In this document: positions 33,577-47,800 of the stretch, one piece after another
How positions within the stretch are numbered: position 1 is the first letter of the stretch
How the letters are laid out: each line of letters begins with the position of its first letter
Origin: Mortierella sp. BCC40632
Lineage: Eukaryota > Mortierellomycota > Mortierellomycetes > Mortierellales > Mortierellaceae
Assembly: GCA_011634665.1 (NCBI GenBank)
Contig: WAEK01000003.1
Location: 1,492,001-1,556,000, forward strand
Length of the DNA: 64,000 nucleotides
Direction of reading: 5' to 3'
Position numbers and translations under genes: made by a program
Notes under the pieces: model-generated
Told to the model about the DNA's origin: nothing
What the model saw: the letters and a program-made list of their open reading frames with translations, nothing else
Database searches by the model: none

Positions 33577-36500
33577 TTACATGCGGTCAGAGGGGTTTAC
33601 TCGTGGGTCATTGGCTTGATCCTGGCCCGAGGAGGGCATGCCCATGGGCTGAGGAGCATTCACGGGGAAACGGCGACGAGGATGAACATCCATCATTTGG
33701 CCTTGATTGTTGCCACCCATCATTGGCTGTTGGTGTTGAGGGTGAGCCTGCTGTTGCTGATCATTCTTCAGTGGGACAGGGTAAAAATATTTCCTCTGTT
33801 CAATAGACAAAAACGAACTGGGGTGTCAACTACACAGATGTGTATCAATAAAATACTGTTATAAGAAAGAGCTACCAAGCACTACTATATTCTTACGTCT
33901 TCCTGGACGGCATGCTGCTGAACTGGGGGCTGCTGCTGAGCTTGCATCTGCTGATTGCGAGAGTTTTCCTTCTCCTATAACCAGCGAGGAGAAAAAAATA
34001 ATATTCACAGAGTGAGAATGTTGGCCAATTAAAGATGATTAGAGATGTAAAAATCAGGTGAAAGTAAAACTTACGTATTTGTAGATGGTCCAGTCAAACA
34101 CATAGTCGTATTGGAAGCCTTCGCGCACAAACAAATCGCGGAAGAGCTTGCGCAGATAAGAGTAATCGGGCTTGTCATCAAAGCGCAGTGAACGGACATA
34201 GTTGAGGTAGATGGCAAACTCCTGTGGGTAGCCTCGGCACAGGATGTCGGTTGATGTTGTCATCTTCTTTTCCATGATGCGATCGTACTTTTGCTTCTTT
34301 GTCGCTGCCTTCAGACCTTGCCAGGGCAAAGAGCCTCGGCAAAAGTACATCATCACATAAGACAGAGATTCCAAGTCGTCACGGCGAGATTGTTCTGTGA
34401 GTGCCGTCGGGTGAATTAGAGTGATGCTTGTTTCGTTAGTTTGAAACCTTTGATACGAGACATTAATTAAAAATATAAAAAAAGGTGTCAAGACATACCG
34501 ACTCCCAAATGGGTGTTGATACTGGCATAGCGTGCTGTTCCTGTCAAGTTTTTGTTCTCTCTGTATGGAATGTGGAGGTGACTCTTTGGGTCGCGGTATT
34601 TCTTTGCCAGTCCAAAGTCAATCACATAGACCTGGTTTCCGCGCTTGCCAATACCCATCAAAAAGTTGTCTGGCTTGATGTCACGGTGGATAAAGTTCTT
34701 CGAGTGAATGTATTCAATTCGCGAGATCTAGACAGGCGCAGGGAGCAAAAAACAACAACAAAAACTCAACAGTCAGCAACGTCTTTGCGCAAACTAGAAC
34801 AATAAGGCTGACAGAATTAATTTCAGGACCGGTTTGACAAAAAAAAAAAAAAAAAAATGCTTACGAGCTGGTCTGCGAGCAACAAGACAGTCTTCAGCGA
34901 GAACTTTCGGCTGCAAAAGTTGAACAAGTCTTCGAGACTTGGTCCGAGTAGATCCATGACCATGGCGTTGTAGTCGCATTCTGTGCCAAACCAGCGGATG
35001 AAAGGGATGCCGATACCTCCTGCCAGTGTCTTGTATACTCTTGCCTCATACTCCAGCTGTGGATGCTTTGCTTTGGTTGACTCTAGCTTGATAGCAATCT
35101 CCTCACCATTCGTGATGCTTGCGCCTAGAGCAGATGGAGAGACCAGAGACCAAAGAAATTTGTTAAGAAATAAAGCAAAGAGCATGTAATGGCAATATAT
35201 GTTTATATAGGTGCTGGTGAGCAGAGAGAAGCGCGAACAAAAGAGAGCGTGCTCCTCGTTTTGCGATCGGATGCAAGTGTCAAAAAAGAGAAATCGGAGA
35301 GCAAGGAGGTGCAGCCCTCTCCATGCTCCATGCTCGAACGAACAAATTAATAAAGTACAATAGCAATAAGCGTAAAAAAAAAAAAAAAAAAAGCCAAGAG
35401 CGGGTCCGAAAGGTCCGCCATAGCCCCAACTCGTGTGGATGTGTACTTGATGCTTGTGCTCAGCTGAAATCGAATTGACAAGCAGTGAGACAGGCACACA
35501 AACCAAGTCCTGCAAGAATAGTTTTTTTTTTTTTTCCAGTCCGGTTAATCGGATGAGGAGAAGGGGTTGAAGAGAGTAAGATGCAAAAGGGAGGCCAGGT
35601 CGGATTGGATTGGGTTGGAGAGAGCATAAGGGACGAGAGAAAGAGACAGGATCAAAAAAAAAAAAACCAAGGTCGATACTGTCCTAGGTCAAGCCCTTTA
35701 CGAATGTAGCTCCAGGAATATTATGCTTTGCAAAGGTTGGATAGTTTTGAAGATACAAGTGGAGAGGGAGCACAAAAGTGACGGAATAGGTCCACGGGGC
35801 AGAAAATGACAAGATTCACACACACAAGAGAAAGAGAGAAAGTGAGAGAAAGAGAGAAAGAGAGAGAGAGAGGGATAGAAAGCAAGCTCAAGCCAACGAC
35901 CAAGAGCACGAACACCCTGACCACAGACAACGCAAATGTTATTATTCCCTCTCCTCCCTCCCCAGGGTATCACAAATTAATCACACGCCCACACCTCCCC
36001 ATTGCCCCTTGTTGGCTCTTTCTCTCAGTCTCTCGCTCGATATTAGAGTGCACACATAATCCTGCCCGTCGTATCCCGGCGGTCCGAGAGTAGGCGAAGA
36101 AGAGAGCAATAAACGGCAGAGGGTGCCGCGGAGAGGACCAAGCGACTGACCAAAGAGAAAAAGAGAATAAACACACAGACATTTCATCCGCCAACGCTCT
36201 CTCCTCCTTTTCCATTCGGATATGGTCTGTGAGAGTGTTCTGGTATTATTGGCAGAGTGTCCGCCCGTCTGAATGTGTATTGGCGTTGAGTGCGTGTGTA
36301 TGTGTGAATGTATGTGTGTGCGTGTGTGTGTGTCTGTGTGTGTGTGTGAATATGGGTGTGAAAGTGCTCGCAATAGCAGACAGCCAGCGGAGATCGCAGA
36401 ATTATTAATGGGTGTCGGCAGTGCAATAGCACAACACAAATGCACACGACACAAGAAAGGAGACCGTCGCGAGAAGTAGCCGCTCCTGGCTAAGACCATC

Positions 36501-36905
36501 TTAGCAGAGTCACCGGCCGTTTGAGTCTGCGCCAGGATGGGGGCAAGAATGGGGCTTTTGTCTTGTGCGTGCGTGCGTGCGTGCGTGCGTGCGTGTATAA
36601 TATATATGTGTGTGTGTGTGTGCGTGAATGTGCGTGTCATTGTCTGCGTACAGGCAAACAAGCGCCGTCAACCATGCCCCGCCCCTCTTTTACTCGTCCT
36701 CCACACTCCCTCAATCCTTTCCACCCCTCTCCTTCCACCTCAAAGCAACACCCAAAGGGATACAAGAAAAGAATTGGCGCATGAATGCTCGGCAAAAACA
36801 GCGTCCAGAAGGCTGCACAGAGACAAAGGGTGAGGAACCAAATATTTCTGAGAGGCGTTACGTGTGCGCCAAGGGTTGGTAGGGGAAAGAACAACGAGAG
36901 ATAAT

Positions 36906-36957
<52 letters not shown>

Positions 36958-36979
36958 AGAAAGAGAGACAAAGAAAGAA

Positions 36980-37042
<63 letters not shown>

Positions 37043-37066
37043 GAGAGTGAGAGAGAGAGAGAGAGA

Positions 37067-37123
<57 letters not shown>

Positions 37124-37347
37124 GGAGAGTAGAGAGTAGAGAGAGAAAGAGAAAAAAAGGAAGAACCATCTCCAAACTTCCATTGCCAAGCAGGCATGAA
37201 AAAAAAAAAAAAAAAAAAAAAAGACTAGCAACAAATGGAGACCATTGTTGCAAATGTTGATCATCACTTACCGAGATAAATGTCACCAAAGGAGCCAGAG
37301 CCGATCTTCCGGCCGATTCTATACTTTCCTCCTACTCGTAGGTCCAT
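33577..37347 (-). CDS. Casein kinase 1, delta/epsilon (HHP1/Hrr25-like)
   Basis: Six exons: 37347-37272, 35124-34865, 34727-34499, 34394-34075, 33974-33897 and 33795-33577; 393 residues. A Ser/Thr kinase of the CK1 delta/epsilon group, acting in such organisms in DNA repair, ribosome maturation, trafficking and cell-cycle control. The kinase domain begins at residue 9. It shows the Gly-rich loop GSGSFGDIY, Lys38 in AIKLE, catalytic HRDIKPDN with Asp128, DFG at 149-151, [13 protein letters not shown], and the CK1 motif [11 protein letters not shown]. The positions equal those of human CK1 delta. After the domain (about residue 295) comes a Gln/Pro/Met-rich tail ending PSDRM, shorter than in animal CK1 delta. 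Intron 1 is 2147 nt, far longer than every other intron in the window. The first exon carries only the first 25 codons. Confidence 0.93.
35125..37271 (-). repeat. Long repeat-rich intron 1 of casein kinase 1
   Basis: A 2147-nt intron with CGTAAG-type donor and CTCTAG acceptor. On the plus strand it holds GA runs (about 35826-35874 and 36908-37140, the latter over 200 bp), TG/CGTG repeats (36290-36350, 36570-36625) and an A tract (37199-37222). The sense strand is mainly CT. No ORF inside has protein-like composition. Confidence 0.8.
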
Positions 37348-39624
37348 TGAGAATGAATGGGACTCTGTTGCGTGGGGAAAGAGAGTGAGAGAAAGAAGGG
37401 CTTAAACCTGAAAGAGTTGTGGATGAGAAGGGAGTCAATGCCGTGGTCTGGATGAAGAGATGATGACGGCGATGGATGGCGACAGGAAAGATGAAACGAG
37501 TCGGGAAAGAGATGAGGTGTGTGAGTGAGAGCGGATGGGATTAGGAAAGAAAAGAGAAAGGAAGAGCGAGAGTGGGTGAGTGAGTGAGTGAGTGAGTGAG
37601 AAAAGGAGTCAGGCGGCTGTGTGAAGTTGTATCGATGAAAGTGAGGAGGTCGAGAGAGAGAGAAGAGAAGAGAAAGAAAAAAAAGAAAAAAAAAAAAAAA
37701 GTGATGGAGTAGTCGATGGAATCGAGACAAAAAGGCTTGAGGGGTGGAGGAAAGGACAAGACCAAGGCAAAAGAGTAGAAAAAGGCAGGTTAGTGTGAAT
37801 GAATGGACAGCATGAATCTGTCTATTGAAAAGATGCAGAACAGATTGAGCAAGGAAGAAAAGAGAGAGAAGGAGGATGGAAATGGATGAGGATGAGGATG
37901 GGGATGGGATGAGGAGAAGACAAAAGGGAGAAAGAGAAAAAAAAAAAAAAGGCAAAAAAGGGAGCTCCCACCGTCAACCACTCATAAAAAAAGAGAATAA
38001 AAAAAAAACCGCATCTGCGATCCACGTTGGATGGAACCGTCATGCGAACAAGCGCCTTTTCCTCTCCCTTTCCCATGCCATGCTAAAAGGACCTCTGGAT
38101 TGGAAGAGAGAAAGAAAAAAAAAAAAGACCCTGGATCCAGGGAAAGCAACGATCCTCCCAATACCCCGTCCCACCCTGTCTTTTGCTCTTTCTCCTTCTC
38201 TCTCTTTCCCCGATATGGGAAAGAGGATGAGCTGGTCCTGAACAGTGGCATGGTCTCTTCATCGGTCGGCCTGGTCATATCTGGTGATAGATGCATGGTG
38301 TGTCTGTCCTGCCATCCAAGGGAGAGAAACAAAGACTAACGACAAGGGAAACAAGAACAGATATCCCGCTGCATGCCAATGCGGGTCGCAATGGGCAACA
38401 ACAGAGCAGGCAGCCAACGGGCAACGTGCAAAGGTAATGGGACGGTGATAGTATTCCTATGCCTCTCTCTTTTTTTTGCCAGCGGCGGAAGCATTCACAG
38501 CCGTGCCGCAACACCGAGTATCATGCATGGGGGCGCCATGCATACTGCAGCTTTTCCCGAATGGATCTCGTACACCTCCCCTTTCCCTTTTTAATAATGG
38601 GCCCCCTTTGCATGAGAACCACTCCACTCGCCTTGTCAGCGGATGCCGGAGCTCGAGTATTTCTCCATCCCCCTCTCCCCCTCTTCTCTTTGGCCCTTGG
38701 TCTCCTTCTCCTGGCCATTCCACAGGAAGAAGAAGAAGAAGAGAGCGAGAGAGCGAGAAAAAAAAAAAAAAAAAAAAAAAAAAAAGCCCCTCGGGGGAGA
38801 CCGCCACCGACAAACGAATCGCTGGGGACAAGAAAAGGTGTGGAGATGAGGAAAGGGAGAGAGCAGGAGAAGGAAGAGGAAGAGAGAAAGAGAAGAGAGG
38901 GGTTGGGTCACGAAGGGGGACCATGCGAGAGGCGAGGGGTGCCAGGCAAATGCCCAAACTCAACCAGCCCAACAGCAGGGCTGGGTCGCACCTTTTGTCT
39001 CCAGAAGGTGTTTGTCGAATGGTTCTTTGGAGGTTGACACGGCCTATGACCCAATGAGCCGTCACCGAGACCGTCGCCAGTGAGGGGCGCCGGGGCACAA
39101 GCACGGCCCCAGAGACAGGCGGTCGCCAGATGGGCAAAGTAGGCGAAAGAGAGAAGGGGAGAGAGAAAGAGAGAGAGACGAGGAGAGTAATGAGGAGAGG
39201 AGAGGCGAGAGCGAGACAAAAAGGGTGTCGGGATCATGCGACAGCATTAGGGGTAGCGAAGGAGGAGAGAGAAAGAGGCCTTTTGGACTGTAAAAATACA
39301 CCCTACACCCCGCGTAAGTCAACCACGATGTGGAGAGAGAGAGAGAGAGAGAAAGAGAAGAGGCCGAGAAAGTAATCCGCACTCACACAGAGAAAATCGA
39401 GGATTCCTTATTGGACCGCATGGCATCGAAGCCAAGGGACAACACGCACCATCCCAAGACTCCAAAAAGAGAAAACAGTAACCATTCAAGTCACAACGGG
39501 TTCCCCGAATCATGGAATCGGCAGTATCTTCTCTATCCGAACGCGGAGACAGGCCGCTCCGTGTCCAACGAAGGAGAAGGGCCAGCCGGAAATGAAGTGA
39601 AAAAAAAAATGGCAGCGAACAGCT

Positions 39625-39668
<44 letters not shown>

Positions 39669-40165
39669 ACAAAAAAAAAAAAAAAAAAAAAAGAAAAGGA
39701 GCAAGTGATGCAAAAGGATGCAAAGGGATGCATAGCGATGCAGGTGCGCAGGTTGGTCACTCAAGGAGGCTGTGGCAGCGACAGCAGGTTTTCATGGCAA
39801 ATCGTGACATGCAGACACCACACAATAGCTGGTAAATGCCTTGCATCTTATTACCACTTTTAGGTCATCTGCAGCATCAAGCCAGATCTGCATGGACAGA
39901 AAAGATGGCCACAAGATCCATTGGCCATGGTGGTACCATGCCAAGTGTCCAGACCTCCTTTCTGCATGACCACCTGGGCGCATCACGCCAGTTGAAAGGG
40001 TCAACATGTACGAATGATCATGAATGCAATACAGATGCCATCCATCCAGTGCATCCAGATCATTAGCAAGGAAGGATAGTGAAGGAGAAGAGACAGGCAA
40101 GGAATATCCGCAGGGAGAACAACAGGATGACCGGAATGGGCAATCGGCCGTGAAACAGCAAAAAG

Positions 40166-40203
<38 letters not shown>

Positions 40204-41822
40204 TGCGTATAGCAGACAAGCACATGGGATGATCAGGAATGGAGGCCTACCTGGGGTATGAGCTAGTCGACAGTTGATCGGGAGAGAGCCAATGGGCCAC
40301 ACAGGTGGGATGGAATGGGTGTAGGAGGGTTGGTGGCAGTGATGGTGGCGGCGGTGGCAGCGATGGCGGTGGTGGTGGGCGATGGTAGTGGCAGCGGTGA
40401 CGGCAGTGGTGGCAGTGGCGGTAAAAAGATGATGGTAGTGGGGGGTGGCGGCGAGGGCACCCTCAAGAGCCAGTCGAAAAAAAATGAGCGGGGTCGAGAT
40501 AGCCAACAGGGCTAATGATGGGAGGATGGGTCGATAGGCGATGAGATAATGAACGCAAGAGAGAGAGATGTTCTCTTACCGTCGCCGCGATGCAATGGAC
40601 GAGCCCTCGATGGGATCCCTTTTGGGATGAAGAGAAGAAAGCCGAGGCGCGGATTAGGAGCAGAGAGGATGATGCAGATGTGGAACAAGAAAGTGAAAAG
40701 AGAAAAAGAAAGAGAGAAAAGAGAAAGAGAGAGAGAGAGAGAGAGAGCAAGATAGAGAGAGCAAGATAGAGAGAGAGAGAGAGAGAGAGAAAGAGAAAGT
40801 AAAAAAGAGTCCATGCGAAGTAAGGGACCTGCGCCTCTCTCCTGCTCCTTCCTCCTCCTCCTCCTCCTCCTCTTCCTCCTCTTCCTCCTCCTGGCACCTG
40901 CTGCCCATTGCCACCTCCTCCCATTCCCGCTGGTCTTGAGGGGCACGGGACGTCCACTCGCTCTTTTTTTTTTGACAAAGTACATACTTCAGAGACAGAG
41001 GGGAGCCACCCACCCTACGCCCCTCAGCCTTGACTGGGTTCCATCGTGTCTTCTACTATCCTCTACTGCCCTCTGCTGCTTTGTACTATCTTTTTGCTGC
41101 CATTAGGCCATGAAATGGAGTAATATGGTCTGCTTGGCTAAAAAACAGCAAAGCAGCCAGACAGCGAACAAAGAGAGACAACACCTACTACACCTTTGGC
41201 TTACTGCTTAAAAGTAGTCTACCTACACCATGAACACGCTCTTTGCCCTGCAGGAACCTGCCAGCCCTCGGAGGAAAATGAAAAATGCCCGCATGGGAGC
41301 TATTCAAGACATAGAAGGTCACGTGCATACTTTCGTTCTTGAGAACTGATCGCTTCCACAACAATAGCGGAGCCACCATTTTTTTTTTTTTTTTGATCCA
41401 TCCTCCTATTTTTTTTTTTTTTTTTTTTTTTTCTTTCTTGCTCCGCTGTCTTTGCTGGCGACAAGACAACGACAATCATCGATCCTTTTTTTTTTTTTCT
41501 TTCTTTTCGCTTGCTGTTCGACCATCCCCAAAAGAGCCTCAACAGGACGAATCGACTACTCTAGGAAGAACTCTCTACATCTTTATCACTCTGCATTGCA
41601 TTCCTTCTCATTCTCTTCCTTTCAACTCCTTCCCTTGTGACCTTCGCCTGTCATATTCATAAACTTTGGCATCTCTACATCTCAGTGTATCACTGTTTGC
41701 CCTTCATTCACCTCTACTACTTCTCCTTGGACGTTTTCACCCTTGCTTTCACGTAACACTACACAAAACCCCTTTCACCTATCCCTTGATACATCTATCT
41801 CTTTTTTTTTTAAAAAAAAAAA
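37348..41822. promoter_or_regulatory. Divergent intergenic between casein kinase 1 and RRP5
   Basis: 4.5 kb shared upstream region. Near the kinase the plus strand is purine-rich (37370-38000); near RRP5 it is pyrimidine-rich (about 41380-41810, with T tracts at 41380-41394, 41409-41431 and 41486-41499). Each gene therefore has a CT-rich sense-strand leader. Between lie GA, A and TCC repeats (38756-38785, 39631-39664, 40168-40198, 40852-40890) and a GGTGGC-like stretch near 40330-40450. No gene is supported. Confidence 0.55.
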
Positions 41823-44800
41823 ATGTCGGCATCAAAAGAATTCAAGGCGCCTGTTACCAAGCGCAAACAAAAAGATGACGAGGACTTTCCCCGTGGTGGC
41901 GCATCAGGCCTGACCCCACTCGAATTCAAGGAGGTTGCCAGACAAGCTGATAACTCTTTGTTCTCTGTGAGTATCTCTTTCTAGCGATTGCAAACGCGTC
42001 TTTCAGGTTTTGTGATTGTACCGCTCAGATGGTACTAGAAGGGCCTGATGGTCTCGATATCAGGTTATCAGCAACACTAAAACATTGGATCTTTTCTTTA
42101 CTTTTTCCTCCTCCTAACCATCAGGAACCCGGAGTCAAGGGATCAGAAGATGGACCAGCCAAGAAGAAGCGCAAGACACCCAAAAAGAAGTATGCCAACA
42201 TCGACACCAACTTTGAAAACTCGTTTGACAACAAGAAGGCTCGTGTCGAGATGCTTACTTTCAAGGTAAATAATCGTTTGGTTTCGTTCTTGGATCGGAT
42301 GACCCTAGCAATGTGGTGATTTGATTCCTATTACTGGCGCTCTGTCTCGCAAGGATCTAACCAACCACTCTCCTACTTTCCTTCTTCATATTGGTTCATC
42401 TTACTCTTTTTTATATATTTATATTTTTAGAACCTGACTGAAGGAACAAAGCTGATCGGATGCATTTCAGGAATCGGTATGGGTCGTCAGAGTGGACTTC
42501 CCGAGTTGACCGTCTCTCTGCCCAACAACTTGGTCGGATACATCAACATCTCAGAGATCTCGGACGAACTTTTGGAGGCCGCTAATGAGGATGTTCCAGA
42601 TTTGAAGTCCTTGTTCTATATTGGTCAATGGGTTCAGTGTGCCATCATTAACCTTCACCAAGGAGCTTCTGGCGCTGCTGCTGTTTCTGGAAATGACAAG
42701 AAGAGACGCAAGGTTCAATTGAGCATGAAGCCTTTTATCGTCAACGCAGGACTTGCATCCATCGATATTGCTCCTGGTGTGGTATGGGGAAAAAAAATCA
42801 GTCTCATTGTGGCCTCTTCCTCGATTGTTACCGATCCTAAAAAAGTTGGGTGTCGTGATATTTACTCTTTTTTTTATATGTATATATCTCGGACAATTTT
42901 ATTCTTAGTTGGTGACAGGCGCAGTCAAGAGTGTTGAAGATCACGGATACATTGTTTCCCTCGGAATGAGCGGCATTCACGGATTCATCAAGAACTCTGA
43001 AGCAAAGATGTACCAGCGCATCAAGAACAATGAGAAGCCCCTCACAGTTGGTCAAGTCCTTGTATTTAACGTTCTCTCCGTTGATGGCAACCGCAAGACT
43101 GCCCAGTTGACTATTGACCCTCTCAAGACATCCAAGGCATTGGTAAGGATACCAATATATTCAGTTTTTCATGTTTGAGTAAGTGTGAATCTGGTTAGAC
43201 ATGGTGCTTACTCTCTCTCTTTTCTCGGTATCATCTACTTAGCTCGGCGACAAGTTCACGTTCTCAGAAATTGGCTCAATCATGCCAGGCTGCGTGGTGG
43301 AGGCTCATGTAGTTGGACATCGGGACATGGGAGTGCTCTGCAAGTTCATGGGTCACTTTGACGCTTCAATGGATTACTTCCATACTTCAGAAGGTGTTGT
43401 CGAATCCAAGAAGCAACTTGAGAAGGCATTCAAGATTAACAGCCTAGTCCGTGCTCGTGTCCTTTATGTTGATCTTGCCAGCACACCAGCCAGAATCGGT
43501 CTTTCGACTGCTCAGCATGTCATGGCCCTGACTCAGCCCAAGGTCTCCAGCACCGAAAGCAGTGAAGAATCAGAGTCCAAGCTTGCATACCCAACAACTG
43601 CTGTTCCTGTTGGCCACGTTTTTGAAAAGGTGATCGTCAAGCGTGTGGACCCCAAGGTCGGTCTCCTCTGTGAGATTGAGGGAATCAACCTTCCAGGATA
43701 TGTGCACATCTCTCGTGCCACAGATGAACATTTGTTGGTTCTGTCAGCCTCTGAAGGAAAGTTCCGTGAGGGTTCTACTCATCGCGCCATCGTCCTCAGC
43801 TATGATCCTCTGGATGCAGTGTTCCAACTGAGCTTCCAAAAATCAGTGATTGAGCAACCATTCTTGCGCTCCAAGGATGTCGAGGTTGGAGAGATTATCA
43901 AGGGTACAGTTGCCAAGGTGATGGACAAAGGATTGTCCATCTCATTGGCCAAGAACATCTCTGCCTTTGTTCCTTTGCTTCATTGTGTGGATTCTGCGGT
44001 GACTAGCAGCACAAAGAAACACGTCGACGAAAAGTTCAAGGTTGGAAAGCAGGTCAAATGCCGAGTCCTTGCCAACGATGACGGCACGGGCAAGATTCTG
44101 TTGACCTGCAAAGACTCTTTGATCAAGAGCAAGCACCCAGTCTGGACCAGCTTGGATGGTCTTGAGGCGGGCATGCTTTCGGATGGTGTGATTCAAAAGG
44201 TTGTGCCCAAGGGATGCATTGTCTCCTTCTTTGGCGACGTCAAGGGATTCGTCCATGTTTCCGAGCTCAGCGAGACTTTTGTCACGGACATCAACGTCTT
44301 CCAGCCTGGCCAGGTGAAGACTTGCCGAATCTTGGAAGTCAATGCCGAGGAGAGAAACTTGAAGCTCTCTTTCAAGGTAAGCATTTAATTATTTATTATT
44401 TTTAATCTTTGTGGACCCAAATTCAAAGACATCACGAGCTAGGTTTTACTCATCTCAACCTAACTTTTGTCCATCGACTATAGAAATCCTCCGTTTCAGA
44501 CTTGGGCTCTGCTCCTGTTGGCTCGCTTCAAAAGGGCAAGGTTCAGACAATCAAGGAGGACATTGTTCACATTACGCTCAAGCCTTCTGAGGTCCGTGCT
44601 ATTCTCCCCGTCGATCACTTGTCGGACCACCTGGGCGACCACAACCAGCTGATTTACAATGGTCTCAAGGAAGGAATGGTCCTCTCAGACCTTCTTGTCA
44701 TCAGTCAGGATGAAAAGCGTGGTCACGTTCGTGTGAGCAAGAAGCCAATCTTGGTCCACGCAGCCAAGGAAAAGCACTTTGCTGTCAAGCGCGAGGATCT

Positions 44801-47800
44801 CCAAGAAGGCAAACTCTATGCCGCCTTTGTGAGACAAGTGCCAACCTTCGGTGTCTTTGTCGAGTTTGGCAACCGTCTCGAAGCTTTTGCTCACAAGTCT
44901 CGACTCGCTAACAGAGCTGGTATGAAGTTTGTCAAAAACCAGTCTGTTGTTGTCAAGGTTATCAAAAACGATCTTGAGTCTGGAAAGACCGAAGTGACCT
45001 TGAAGCCCTCAGAGCTGGCTACTTCCGTGGCCTATGCCCAATATCAAGGCGAGTTCATTCAAGAGTACTTCAAGCAGTTGGAGCGTCTCGCCAAAAAATC
45101 CGAATCCAAGGCCTCTGTGGGAGCCTGCACAATGGTGGAGGTCAAGCAGGTCAATGAGAACGGATGGACCGTTGCCTATAGCGATATTGATAACCAGAGC
45201 AAGACTGCAACGGTGCCTGTTGACCAGACTACCGGATTGAAGGGCAAGAAGGGACTCAAGTGCCCCGCCAAGATCCTGGACATCGACTTTGCAAAGGATA
45301 ATGTTGAGCTCACTCTCAAGAGCGATTTGATCTCAGAGAGCGACAAGAAGACCGCTTCGGAGGGCAAGTTCTCGCTGGCCGATCAAAAGAAGGACTTTGA
45401 GCAACTTCGAAAGCTTCAGGGTGATCGCGAGGTCGTTGAGACTGTTGTCGAGCTTGTGACTGAGGACTATCTGGTGGTTTCTATTCCATCTGTCAACAAC
45501 ACGCTCGCTGTGGCCGCCACCAAGTCATATAACGATCGCGGAGAGCGTTTCATTAGCCACAAGATTGGTGAGCGCATCAAGGCTGAGGTCGTCTATGTTC
45601 CCAAGAAGCAAGGATCTGGACAGACCGCCGAGAGAGTTATTGTCTCGACAGAGCACCTCCCTACTCCAAAGATCACCGAGGAGGCCAAGAAGAAGCCAAC
45701 AGATGCAGTTGCACTGAATGGCATTGACAAGTTTGAGGATGTGGTCGAGGGTCAGGTTGTGGTCGGTCGTATCACCGGTGTGAGCGAGACGGCAATCAAT
45801 GTCTTTTTGGGAGACAAGGTCTTTGGTCGAGTCTACTTGACGAACATTGCAGACACTTATGCCTCGTCTGAGAAGATGCTCAAGGAGTTCAAGAAGTGGC
45901 AAGAGATCAAGGTCTACGTTCTTCATGTTGATCAAAGCAACCGCAGAATTGATTTGTCTTTGCGTCCTTCTCGCATCACACCTGACGCCCATCAGCCTGT
46001 TCATGACCCTGAAGTCAAGAGCTACTCGGATGTTGTTCCTGGAGGCATTCTCCAGGGCTTTATCAGCAACGTTGCAGACAAGGGTGTCTTTGTCGCTTTG
46101 AGCCAGAAACTGACAGGCCGTGTCAAGATTGCTGAAATGTCAGATGACTATCTGAAGGACTGGAAATCGCACTTCCGTGTTGGTCAATTGGTCAAAGCCA
46201 AGGTTGTTGCTGTCAACGAGGAGCGCAACATGATCGAGTTGACTCTGAAGGCTAGTCAGGTGGATCCAAGCATCAAGCGCATCTTGACATTGGCTGACTT
46301 TGAAAAGGGACAGAAGGTGAAGGGAACAATCAAGGCTGTCAAGGATATTGGAGTGTTTATCAAGATCGATAACAGTACTGTGAGTGGATTGTGCCACATC
46401 TCAGAGATCTCGGAGAATCGTGTACCAGATGTTTCCAAGCTCTATGCTGAAGGCGACCCAGTGAAGGCCAAGATTTTGGATATCAATATGGAAAAGAAGC
46501 GCATCTCCTTTGGTCTCAAGTCATCATACTTTGAGGAGGGTGATGCTGATGAAGACTCTGAAGATGAGGATGAGGACGCAGAGGTTGAGAGCGCCGAGGA
46601 TGAAGACGTTGAGATGGCCGGAGAAGATGAGGACGATGAGGATGACGAAGACGAGGAAGACGAGGATGAGGATGAGGATGAGGATGAGGACGATGGTGAG
46701 GTGGATGTTATCTTTGCTGGCCACAGCGATGACTCCGAGGGCGAAGACGAAGAGGATGAGGACAATGAAGCCGAAAGTGGTGACAGCGATGTCGAGATGA
46801 CTGAGGCTACTCCATTGTCTGTCGGCTCTGGCTTCAACTGGGACGGCAAGGACGACACTGCTGAACAGGATGCCAAGAGCGGTTCGGACTCGGACTCGGA
46901 CTCTGATGATGAGGACGCCTCAAAGAAGAAGAAGAAGAAGGCCAAGAAGCATGAGCAAGTCAAAGACGACAGCGAGGATCTCCAGTCACAGGCCCCCCAG
47001 GTTGCTGCTGACTACGAGCGACTCTTGCTTGGTTCGCCCAACTCCTCGTACTTGTGGATCAACTTCATGGCCTTCCAGCTGCAGCTCTCCGAGATTGAGA
47101 AGGCGCGTGAAATTGGCCAGCGGGCGCTCAAGACGATCAGCTTCAGAGAAGAACAAGAAAAGATGAACGTTTGGGTTGCGTTGATGAATCTCGAGAACAC
47201 ATTCGGCAGCACCGACTCATTGGAGGAGGTGTTCAAGAAGGCACTCCAGATGTGTGAGCCAAAGAAGGTCTATATCCAGCTTGTCAAGATCTACGAGCGC
47301 TCGAACAAGATTGAGGTAATTGTTTATTTATTTAAAAAGAAATGGAGGCTATGGCATTGTGGTTTACAGGAAGGAAGTCTGGGGCCAAATAGATAAGCTA
47401 ACACCTCCCCTCCCCCCCTTCACCTTTCTTAGCTGGCAACGGAGCTTTACCAAACAATGACAAAGAAGTTTAGTCAAAGTTCCAAGGTCTGGACTGGCTT
47501 TGGTCATTTCCAGCTTCACCATGGCAATTTGGATGCCGGTCGAGACCTGCTCCAGAGATCGCTCAAGTCCCTCCCCAAGCGTAAGCACATCAAGACTGTG
47601 ACAAAGTTTGCCCAGTTGGAGTTCAAGTATGGTGAACCAGAGCGCGGCAGGACCATCTTCGAGGGAGTGATGAGCAACTATCCAAAGCGTGTTGATCTCT
47701 GGTCGGTATACATTGATATGGAAATCCGAAATGGAGAACAAGATGCTGTCAGGTAAGCATTATTTTCTTGGCACTATTTTATACATTTTTTCTATTTACA

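Noticed and set aside
36637..37289. Long Ser-Leu repeat ORFs on the minus strand
   Set aside because: They are translations of the GA/CT microsatellite inside casein kinase 1 intron 1 and have no other coding features.
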